DNA of 64,000 nt, taken from NCBI GenBank assembly GCA_001931535.1, contig CP016211.1, forward strand, positions 5,005,573-5,069,572, written 5' to 3'. Within the stretch, counting starts at the first letter, position 1, and each line of letters starts with the position of its first letter. The position numbers and the translations under genes are program-made. A model generated the notes under the pieces. It had not been told where the DNA came from. It saw only the letters and a program-made list of their open reading frames with translations, and made no database searches. Of this stretch, positions 42,952 to 51,400 are shown one piece after another. Source of the DNA: Minicystis rosea (lineage in GTDB: Bacteria > Myxococcota_A > Polyangia > Polyangiales > Polyangiaceae).

Positions 42952-43848
42952 CTATGCGGCGCCGTCGGGTGCAAGGGCGCGGCGGAGGTGGTCAGTGAAG
43001 GCGCGCACCTTTGGCAGGACATGGCGGGTCGGCAGGGAGACGACCGAGATCGGGACTGCATCGCACGCGGCGTCTGGAAGCACCTCGACGAGCTTCCGCG
43101 CCTTGGCTGCGCGCGCCATCATGAAGTCGCAGAGCCACGCGAGGCCGGCGCCTTCGATCGCCAGCTCGATCAGCGCCTCGCCGTCGTCGACGACGATGCG
43201 CCGCGTGGGCGCGAGCTCGCGCACCTTCGCGCCGTCGCGGAGGCGCCATGGGATGGTCCGGCCGTGCGCCGCGTATCCGAGGCGCACGTGGCGTTCGAGG
43301 TCGTCGATCGTTCGGGGCCGGCCGTGCTCGCGCAGGTAGCCGGGAGCGCCGCAAACGAGCATCCGAGAGCGGCCGACCGGGCGTGCGATGAGACCAGAGT
43401 CCGGCAGCGTGCCCAGCCGGACCGCGACGTCGATCCGCTCGGACGCGAGATCGGCCGGGTCGTCGCGCAGCATGAGCTCGACGTCGACCTCGGGGTAGCG
43501 TTCGGCGAAGCGCGCGAGCACCGGCACGAGCACGTGGCGGCCGATCACGGTCGGCGCTTCCACGCGTAGGAGCCCCGCCGGTCGCTCGCGCAGCCTCGAG
43601 GTTGCGCGCTGCGCCTCGTCGAGCTCGCGCAGAGCAGCGCGGGCGCGCTCGAAGAACATGCGCCCTTCGTCGGAGAGCGTCACCGCGCGTGTGGTGCGGT
43701 GGAAGAGCCGCACGCCGACCTCGCTCTCGAGCTGCGCGATACGGCGGCTGAGCGCGGACGGCGTGACGTGCAGCCGCCGCGCGGCGAGCGTGAAGCTCCC
43801 GAGCTCCGCGGCCTCGACGAATGCTTCGATCGCGGCGAGCCGATCCAT
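42952..43848 (-). CDS. LysR-family transcriptional regulator
   Basis: A 298-residue LysR protein starting at ATG 43848: winged HTH MDRLAAIEAFVEAAELGSFT with LAARRLHVTPSALSRRIAQL, then a periplasmic-binding-protein-like effector domain (VIGRHVLVPVLARFAERYPE; VAVRLGTLPDSGLIARPVGR). It is divergent from the membrane-thioredoxin fusion gene with 88 bp between starts, its likely target. Confidence 0.94.
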   Translation of the reverse strand: MDRLAAIEAFVEAAELGSFTLAARRLHVTPSALSRRIAQLESEVGVRLFHRTTRAVTLSDEGRMFFERARAALRELDEAQRATSRLRERPAGLLRVEAPTVIGRHVLVPVLARFAERYPEVDVELMLRDDPADLASERIDVAVRLGTLPDSGLIARPVGRSRMLVCGAPGYLREHGRPRTIDDLERHVRLGYAAHGRTIPWRLRDGAKVRELAPTRRIVVDDGEALIELAIEGAGLAWLCDFMMARAAKARKLVEVLPDAACDAVPISVVSLPTRHVLPKVRAFTDHLRRALAPDGAA

Positions 43849-43936
43849 GTTGAACCTCGATTGATGCGTACCACGCACGAGACTTGTTCGCCGTCGAATG
43901 TGGTTTGCGCCCCACGCATGAATCACCGTGTCCCGC

Positions 43937-45028
43937 ATGAGCACCGCGAACCCCAACAACCCATCTCCCAGCCCGCACGCCCGGGCGGTCGCGCTCGGAG
44001 CGATCACGACGCTCGTCGCGACCGCGATCCACCACGTCTACGGCAGCCTTCGCTACGCGACGCCGTGGCGCCTCCACGGCGCCGCCGTCGCCTTCGCGCT
44101 CTGCGTCCCCGTCGCGCTGGCGTACACGGGCTACCGGCGGAGCCCTGGCACGCGTGCCGGCCGCATCTCCGGGGGCTCGCTCACGGCGCTCGCCCTCGCG
44201 TTCCCGGCGGCAGCGATCGGGATCTTCGAGGGCGCATACAACCACCTCGCGAAGAACATCTTCTTCTTCGCGGGTGCGCCGCGCGACCTACTCTTCCGGA
44301 TGTTCCCGCCGCCCACCTACGAGCTCCCCAACGACGCCTTCTTCGAGATCACCGGCATCGGGCAGACCATCCCCGCGGCGATGACCGCGATCGCGGCGCT
44401 CGCCATGATCGGTGACCTGCGCCGCCGTGCCGCAACGCTCGCGCCCGGGGCCGTGCTCGCTGCGCGCGAGCTCGTGGGCGTCCACGGCGAGCGGCTCCGC
44501 ATCCCCGACCCCACGCGGCTCGTGCACCTCCAGCTCCGTCGCTTCGCGGGCTGCCCAGTATGCAACCTCCACCTCCGCTCGATCACTGCCCGTCACGACG
44601 AGATCGCTGCGGCCGGGATCCGCGAAGTGGTCGTGTTCCACTCGAGCGCCGATGAGCTCCGGCTCCACGTCACCGGACTCCCCTTCACGGTGGTGCCCGA
44701 TCCTCACAAGCGGCTGTACGCGGAGCTCGGGGCCGAACCATCGCTACGCTCGGCGCTCGATCCGCGCGTGTGGCCGACCATCGTCCAATCGGTGGCGCGG
44801 AGCACGATTGCGATCCTGCGCGGGCACGAGCGGCCGCCCGCGCTGGTCCCGACCGGCGGTCGCTTCGGGCTCCCGGCAGACTTCCTCGTCGCGCCCGACG
44901 GCCGCGTGCTCGCGAGCAAGTACGGCGAGCATGCCGGTGATCAATGGTCGGTCGACGAGCTCCTCGCGCTGACGCGCGCGCCGACGGTGCCGAGCGTGCG
45001 CGCGGCCGCTGAAGAGTGTGCGCCGTGA
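43937..45028 (+). CDS. Membrane protein fused to a thioredoxin-like (AhpC/TSA) domain
   Basis: This 363-residue protein has four N-terminal membrane helices (from ALGAITTLVATAIHHVYG to AAMTAIAALAMIGDL). A thioredoxin-fold domain follows, with the redox site RRFAGCPVCNLHLRSITARH and later PFTVVPDPHKRLYAELGAEP and ADFLVAPDGRVLASKYGEH. The CPVC motif resembles AhpC/TSA_2 peroxiredoxin-like proteins. It may pass electrons or reduce peroxide at the membrane. GTG 43928 is an alternative start. Confidence 0.75.
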   Translation: MSTANPNNPSPSPHARAVALGAITTLVATAIHHVYGSLRYATPWRLHGAAVAFALCVPVALAYTGYRRSPGTRAGRISGGSLTALALAFPAAAIGIFEGAYNHLAKNIFFFAGAPRDLLFRMFPPPTYELPNDAFFEITGIGQTIPAAMTAIAALAMIGDLRRRAATLAPGAVLAARELVGVHGERLRIPDPTRLVHLQLRRFAGCPVCNLHLRSITARHDEIAAAGIREVVVFHSSADELRLHVTGLPFTVVPDPHKRLYAELGAEPSLRSALDPRVWPTIVQSVARSTIAILRGHERPPALVPTGGRFGLPADFLVAPDGRVLASKYGEHAGDQWSVDELLALTRAPTVPSVRAAAEECAP

Positions 45029-45452
45029 CGCAACGGTCGCGACGACGTCGTAAGCGAAGACAGCGCCGGTCCCGAGCAAGATCAACGTGAACGGGGCCGC
45101 ACCAGCAGACGACAAGGGTCTCGGTCGCCGGGCCCAACACGGAACGCCGCTTCCAGCTCGCTGTCTCCACGCGCCCTTGTCCGCGCGACCATGGCCCTTT
45201 GGACGGCGGGCTCGACGCCGGAAGATGGCTGCACTCGCCCAGACGCGAACGCGCGCGTCGCTCGGAGCTCCGCGACGATGGCCTCGACGTCCTTCGGCGG
45301 TGAGCGGCCCTGCGGTCCGGTGGGCACCTCGACACACCCCTGGAGCGCCTCGGACTCCTCGACCGACCTCAGCATCGGGAGCGCTGAGCCATGCCAGCGG
45401 ATAGCGGGCGCGGACGGCGCAGCGCGCGCGGCGCGGGGGATGCCACAGCGAG
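45029..45452. other. Intergenic stretch, no gene supported
   Basis: A 97-codon minus-strand frame (45082-45375) has no ribosome site and no recognisable motif. A neighbouring frame has a hydrophobic stretch (LILLGTGAVFAYDVVATVA) that could be a decayed gene end. I do not call either. Confidence 0.35.
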
Positions 45453-46979
45453 ATGGCGCGCATGGGGCTCTTCGCCAAGAAACCGCTCGGGCTCCTGCTG
45501 GAAGAGCTGCACGGCGAGCACCGCCTGCGCCGCGTGCTCGGCCCGCTTCAGCTCACCGGCCTCGGCGTCGGGGCGATCGTCGGCACGGGGATCTTCGTGC
45601 TCACCGGGCAGGCCGCGCACGACAAAGCCGGTCCGGCATTGACGCTCTCGTTCATCGTCGCAGGTGCGGCGTGTGTCTTCGCGGCGCTCTGTTATGCCGA
45701 GTTCGCCTCCATGGTTCCGGTGGCGGGCTCGGCGTACACATACACGTACGCGACGCTGGGCGAGCTGTTCGCGTGGATCATCGGCTGGGATCTGGTGCTC
45801 GAGTATGCGGTCGGCGCGGCGACGGTCGCGCACGGCTGGTCGCATTACTTCCAGGATCTCATCGGCATCTTCGGCGCCCACCTGCCGCACTCCCTCGCGA
45901 ACGCGCCCTTCGACTACGATCCTGGGGTCGGCGGCTTCGTCGCCACCGGCGCGCTCTTCGATCTACCGGCGACCCTGATCACCTTCACCGTGACGGCAAT
46001 CCTCGTGCGAGGCATCCACGAGAGTGCTCGATTCAACGCGGCGATGGTCGCTTTGAAGCTCGCCGTGGTGGTGTTGGTCATCGTCGTCGGCGCCTTCCAC
46101 GTCAACCCCGCAAACTGGCACCCCTTCGCGCCGTTCGGGCTCGGTGGGATCTCCTTCTTCGGAAAGCCCCTCTTCGGATCGAGCGGCAAGGGAGGCGAGC
46201 CGCTCGGCATGCTCGCAGGCGCCGCGATGATCTTCTTCGCGTACATCGGGTTCGACTCCGTCTCGGCGCACGCCGAGGAGGCGAAGAATCCTGCGCGCGA
46301 CGTCCCCATCGGCATCCTCGCATCGCTGCTCCTCTGCACGCTCCTCTACGTCGCCGTCACCGCCGTGCTGACGGGGATGGTGCGCTATGACGCGCTCGAC
46401 ATCGACGCTCCCGTCTCAGCCGCGTTCCGGCAGGTGGGTTTGCCAGGGGCTGCGCTCCTGATCTCGACGGGCGCGCTCGCGGGCATCACCTCGGTCCTGG
46501 CCGTCATGCTCCTCAGTCAGCCGCGCGTGCTGCTGGCGATGGCACGTGATCGCCTACTCCCGATGCGGTTCTTCGGCGCCGTGCACCCGCGCTTCCAGAC
46601 GCCGTGGAAATCGACGATCTTCACCGGCGTCGCGGTAGCTGCAATGGCCGCGCTGCTGCCGCTGCGCGTGCTCGCCGAGCTCGTCAACATCGGCACGCTG
46701 CTGGCGTTCGTGTTCGTCTGCGCCGCCGTCCTCGTCATGCGCCGCACGCACCCCGAGGCGCGGCGCCCCTTCCGTGTCCCGCTCTATCCGATCACGCCCA
46801 TCGCGGGCGTGCTGACCTGCCTGCTCTTGATGTTCTCGCTCCCGGTGGAGAACTGGCTGAGGCTCGTCGCATGGCTGGCGCTGGGGCTCGCGATCTACTT
46901 CGGATACGGGCGGCGCCACAGCGCACTGCGCGCCTACCTCGCCGAACAGCTCGCGACGTCGCGCAAGGTCAACGACTAG
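45453..46979 (+). CDS. APC-family amino acid permease
   Basis: A 508-residue transporter with about 12-14 helices of the cationic amino acid type. The start of TM1 holds the unwound substrate motif GVGAIVGTGIFVLTG, followed by YAEFASMVPVAGSAYTYTY and FFAYIGFDSVSAHAEEAKNP, all family hallmarks. PRVLLAMARDRLLP is also typical. It lies convergent to a membrane protein gene. Substrate not determinable. Confidence 0.94.
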   Translation: MARMGLFAKKPLGLLLEELHGEHRLRRVLGPLQLTGLGVGAIVGTGIFVLTGQAAHDKAGPALTLSFIVAGAACVFAALCYAEFASMVPVAGSAYTYTYATLGELFAWIIGWDLVLEYAVGAATVAHGWSHYFQDLIGIFGAHLPHSLANAPFDYDPGVGGFVATGALFDLPATLITFTVTAILVRGIHESARFNAAMVALKLAVVVLVIVVGAFHVNPANWHPFAPFGLGGISFFGKPLFGSSGKGGEPLGMLAGAAMIFFAYIGFDSVSAHAEEAKNPARDVPIGILASLLLCTLLYVAVTAVLTGMVRYDALDIDAPVSAAFRQVGLPGAALLISTGALAGITSVLAVMLLSQPRVLLAMARDRLLPMRFFGAVHPRFQTPWKSTIFTGVAVAAMAALLPLRVLAELVNIGTLLAFVFVCAAVLVMRRTHPEARRPFRVPLYPITPIAGVLTCLLLMFSLPVENWLRLVAWLALGLAIYFGYGRRHSALRAYLAEQLATSRKVND

Positions 46980-47033
46980 TGCGGTCTTCCCCAGCGTTGA
47001 ATGCCGTAGCCGCACTTGGCGAGCCAGCCGACG

Positions 47034-47954
47034 CTAGCTCGTCGTCAGCGTCCCCGCGCGCGGCGGCACGTCGCGCGACGCGGCATCCAGCCGGGTGCTC
47101 CGGTACATCCTCGTACCGAGCCACGCCGCGGTGACCGCGGCACCGGCGAAGATCGCGAAAGGCACGACCTCGAGCCGTCCCTCCACCCGCCACGCCGCGA
47201 GCAGCATCGCGCAGATCGCCGCAGCCATCGCCACCGCCTTCACCACGAGCACGGACGAGAGCACGTAACCAATCGGCCGCGCGCGCCATACGGTCACGGC
47301 CGTGAGGAGCGCGAGCGGCACCACGAGCCCAAGATCGAGCGCCTGCACCACCATGGTGGTCTGCCCGAGCAGCATCGCTCCGCCCAGATCGCCGCGAAGC
47401 GCGGCCACGATGCGGTGGAGCCACATGGCAACCAGCATGAGCGCGAGGCCGACGCAGAGCACGGCCATGCCGCGGCGCGGGAAGCGCTCGGAGAAGCGGC
47501 TCGCCAGATCCTCGCGCGCAAGGCCGGCCCCGAGCCACACGATGCCACCGAGGCTCGCTGCATAGATGATGATGAACGGCAGGAAGAGCAGCCCGAACGC
47601 CCACGTCACGGCGTACATCAGGTACTGGTAGAAGAGGTACGCGAGGAGCCCCAAGGCGAACAGCCGGACCCGGAACGATCCGCGCCGGAGCGCCGGCACC
47701 GCCGCGAGCAGCGCCGGCACGGCAAAGAGCAGTGTGAAGACATCCCAGCCGACGCCCTCGGCGACAACCCGTTGTGCGTTGAACGCGTAGAGCCCCGTCG
47801 TGGCCATCGCATACGCCTCTCCCCGTACGCTCACGACCTGCACCGCCGAACCGTCACCGCGCAGGGCGATCCCTGCCGCCGCCACCAACCCGGTCAAGAG
47901 CGCGACGGCCAGGCAGAGCGCCGCTGGTCCCGTGTGCGTCTTCTCGCTGCTCAT
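47034..47954 (-). CDS. Polytopic membrane protein of unknown function
   Basis: A 306-residue protein starting at ATG 47954, seven bases after GGAGG. About eight hydrophobic helices are visible (ALCLAVALLTGLVAAAGIAL; FALGLLAYLFYQYLMYAVTW; FGLLFLPFIIIYAASLGGIV; and others). A soluble loop between the first two reads VVSVRGEAYAMATTGLYAFN. I do not recognise the family. Confidence 0.75.
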   Translation of the reverse strand: MSSEKTHTGPAALCLAVALLTGLVAAAGIALRGDGSAVQVVSVRGEAYAMATTGLYAFNAQRVVAEGVGWDVFTLLFAVPALLAAVPALRRGSFRVRLFALGLLAYLFYQYLMYAVTWAFGLLFLPFIIIYAASLGGIVWLGAGLAREDLASRFSERFPRRGMAVLCVGLALMLVAMWLHRIVAALRGDLGGAMLLGQTTMVVQALDLGLVVPLALLTAVTVWRARPIGYVLSSVLVVKAVAMAAAICAMLLAAWRVEGRLEVVPFAIFAGAAVTAAWLGTRMYRSTRLDAASRDVPPRAGTLTTS

Positions 47955-48153
47955 CTCCGCACCTCCGTCGGTGCCGAGCGCCCGCACGTCGCGTGCCCCC
48001 GGAAATGCCGCGAAGCGCGGTCCGCGCCACCTCGGACGCGCAACGCGTGCGCCCAGCCGTGCAGGCGTTGCGGGCGACGAATGCGACGTTCAACGCTAGG
48101 AAAAACCGCTCTAGACTCTTCTGGGCCGTGTCTCGACTACGTTGACAGGTTCC

Positions 48154-48288
48154 GGGCTGAAGCTTGTGCTGCCGGCCGACAAGAAGGAGCTGAAGAAGAT
48201 CATCGGCTTCCTCGACCAGGATTACCTCGACTCGGAGCTGACCGAGGACCGCTTCAAGGTGAGCTCGAAGGCAAGCTCTGACCTGTAG
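48154..48288 (+). pseudogene. Short 3' gene fragment
   Basis: An open frame without a proper start encodes GLKLVLPADKKELKKIIGFL followed by DQDYLDSELTEDRFKVSSKA and a stop at 48286-48288. The alternation of charged and hydrophobic residues is clearly protein-like. An in-frame TAG lies about 40 bases upstream, so only a C-terminal stub remains. The parent family is not recognised. The rest of 47955-48478 shows no gene. Confidence 0.45.
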
Positions 48289-48478
48289 CCGACGCGCCTC
48301 TGCCCACCGTTCCGGGACGCCCGAGCGGGCGAGGATCAACTCCCCGCCTCGTCCGCCGACAGGCATCTGCCTGCCCGCCAAACTCGGGGCGCCGTCCAAC
48401 TGCGGTGGCGCCCCTCCCGCTCGGGCATACAGTTGGCCATGTGCGCCGCCGCTCACGAGCAAGCGAGCAAGGTCGTCG

Positions 48479-51400
48479 ATGATCGTCGAGGCAGGGTATG
48501 AGCTCCTCGAGAAGCTCGAGGAGACTGCTGATTTCAAACTAGTACGCGCCTGCCGCGAAGGCGATGTCGTCCCGGTCTTGCTGAAGGTCCTGCGCGCGGA
48601 GGGAGCGAATCGCGCCGAGGTCGCGCGCTTCAAGCACCAGTACGAGCGCATCGCGCGCCTCACCTCGCCTCACCTCGTCGCGGTGCACCGCGTCGAGGAG
48701 CTCGCCGGCGCCTTGATCGTCGTCCTCGAGGACTTCCCGGGCCGCGATCTCGCGCAGATCCTCGCCGCGCGCCCGTCACGCAGAATGCCGCTCGGCGAGG
48801 CGCTCGATCTCGCGACCTCGCTCGCCGAAGGTCTCGCCGCGGTCCACGCGGCAGGGCTCATCCACCGCGATCTGCGCCCGCACAACGTGCTCGTCGGCGC
48901 GTGCGGCGCGGTCAAGATCACCAGCTTCGGCGCCGACGCCGAGATCACCCGCGCGCACGAGCGGCTTTATGCGCCGGCGGTGCTCGCCGAGGTGCTGCCC
49001 TACGTCTCCCCGGAGCAGACGGGCCGCATGAACCGCGGCGTCGACTACCGGACCGACCTCTACGCGCTCGGCGTCATCCTTTACCAGATGCTCACGGGGC
49101 AGCGCCCCTTCGAGGCCCAGGACCCGATGGAGCTCATCCATGCGCACCTCGCCCTCGCGCCCGCGCCGCCATCCCGCGTCGATCCGACGATCCCCGAGGC
49201 CGTCTCCGCCGTCGTGCTCAAGCTGCTCGCGAAGAACGCCGAGGACCGCTACCAGAGCGCCGAGGGCCTGCTCGCCGACCTCGAGCGCTGCCGCGAGGGC
49301 CCGCGCGCCGCAGGGACGATCGCGCCCTTCATCGCGGGCCAGCGCGATCGTCAGGACCTCTTCCGGATCCCCCAGAAGCTCTACGGCCGCGCGCATGATA
49401 TCGAGGCGCTCACCTCTGCGTTCGAGCGCGCGCTCGAGGGCAGCCGCGAGGTCGTCCTCGTCTCCGGCTACTCGGGCATCGGCAAGTCTTCGCTCGTTCA
49501 CGAGATCTTGAAGCCGCTCGCGCGGCAGAAGGGTTATTTCACCAGCGGAAAGTACGACCAGTACAGCCGCGGGGCCCCCTACAGCGCGGTGATCCAGGCG
49601 TTCGACGGCCTCGTACGGCAGATGCTCACCGAGAGCGAGGCGCGCATCCTCCGCTGGCGAAGCGCGATCCTCGAGGCGCTCGGGCCGAACGGGCAGGTCG
49701 TCTGCGACGTCATCCCCTCGCTTTCCCATGTGATCGGCCCGCAGCTGCCCGTTCCGGCGCTCGATCCGCTCGAGGCCCAGAACCGCCTGAACCGGTGCTT
49801 CTTGCAGTTCGTCTCCGCGTTCGCGCGGCACGCGCACCCGCTCGTCCTGTTCCTCGACGATCTGCAGCGGATCGATCCCGCGAGCCTCGGGCTGCTCCGC
49901 GCGCTCCTCGCCGATGACTCGCTCGAGGCGCTCTTCTTCTGCGGCGCTTATCGCGACAACGAGGTTTCGCCCGCGCACCCGTTCGTCCGAGCCATCGAGG
50001 AGCTCGAGCGCGCAGGGGTGATCGTGCGCGACATCGTCCTCACCCCGCTCGCGCGCCCGCACCTGCTCGAGATGCTCTCGGACAGCCTCAAGCGCGACGA
50101 CTGCGGGCCGTTCGCCGACGCGGTGCAGAGAAAGACCGGCGGCAATCCGTTCTTCGTCAAGGAGTTCGTCCGGTCCTTGCGCGACCACGGCGTGCTCACG
50201 CATGCTGCCGGGTCGGGCTGGCGCTGGGACCTCGCCCGGATCGACGCGCTCGCATACACGGACAACGTCGTCGACCTCATGGTGCGCACCATCGCGCGGC
50301 TACCAGCGACGACCCAGGCGGCGCTGAAGCTCGCGGCGGCGATCGGCAACCAGTTCGAGCTCGACGTGCTCGCCACGGTGAGCGAGTGCTCGCTGGAAGA
50401 AGCGTATGGCCGCCTCGATCCCGCCGTGAGCGAGGGGCTCGTGGGCACCGGGCGCAGCGGCTACCGCTTCGCCCATGACAAGGTCCAGGAGGGCGCCTAC
50501 GCGATGATCCCGGGGGCGGACCGGCCCGCCTTCCACCTCCGGATCGGCCAGTTGCTCGCGGGCAAGCTGGATCTCTCCGAGGGCCAGAACCTCTTCGACG
50601 TCGTCGGCCACCTGAACAGCGCGGGCGACCTCGTGTCGGCCCCCGCGGAGCGCCTGCGCCTCGCCCGCATGAGCTTCGAGGCCGCCTGCCGTGCCGAGGA
50701 CGCGGCCGCCTTCGGCGCCGCTTTGCGCTACCTGAAGCTCGGCCTCCTGCGCCTTCCGGAGGACGCCTGGACGTCGCAGTACCCGCTCCGCCTCAGGTAC
50801 GCGATGAAGACCGCCCTCATGCTCTCGCTCTCGGGCCTGCATGACGAGGCGCTCGCGCTCCTCTCCGATTGCCTCACGCGGGCCACGAGCCGGCTCGATC
50901 GCACCGAGGTGCTGCGGCTCAAGATGAACGTCCAGGTGCTCAAGAACGACCTACCTGCCGCGCTCGCGGAGGGGCTCGCGGCCCTGCGCCCGTTCGGGAT
51001 CGACCTGCCCGCGTTCCCCGACGAGGCCATGGTCGACGCCCAGATCCGAGCGACGATGGATCTCGTCTGGGAAAAGACGCTCGAGGCGCTGCCCGATCTG
51101 CCGCCCCTCGAGGACCCGGAGATCCTCGCCATGCGGGACGTGCTCCAGGAGCTCTACGTGCCCTGCTATTTCCTGGCCACGAACAACCTGGGCATCACGG
51201 TCGCGAAGATCCTCGAAAACACGCTGCGCCACGGGCTGTCGAGGCACGCGATCTTCGGCTGCATCAACTTCGGGATGGGCCTCTGCGCCCGAGACGACAT
51301 CGCGCTCGGTTATCGCTTCGGCCGCGCCGCCATCGACCTCTGGGAGCGCTCCCCGGACAAGAAGTCCGAGGCGATGCTCCGCAACATGTGGGGCGGCTTC

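Noticed and set aside
45082..45375. 97-codon minus-strand gene
   Set aside because: No ribosome site, no recognisable motif and no conserved context.
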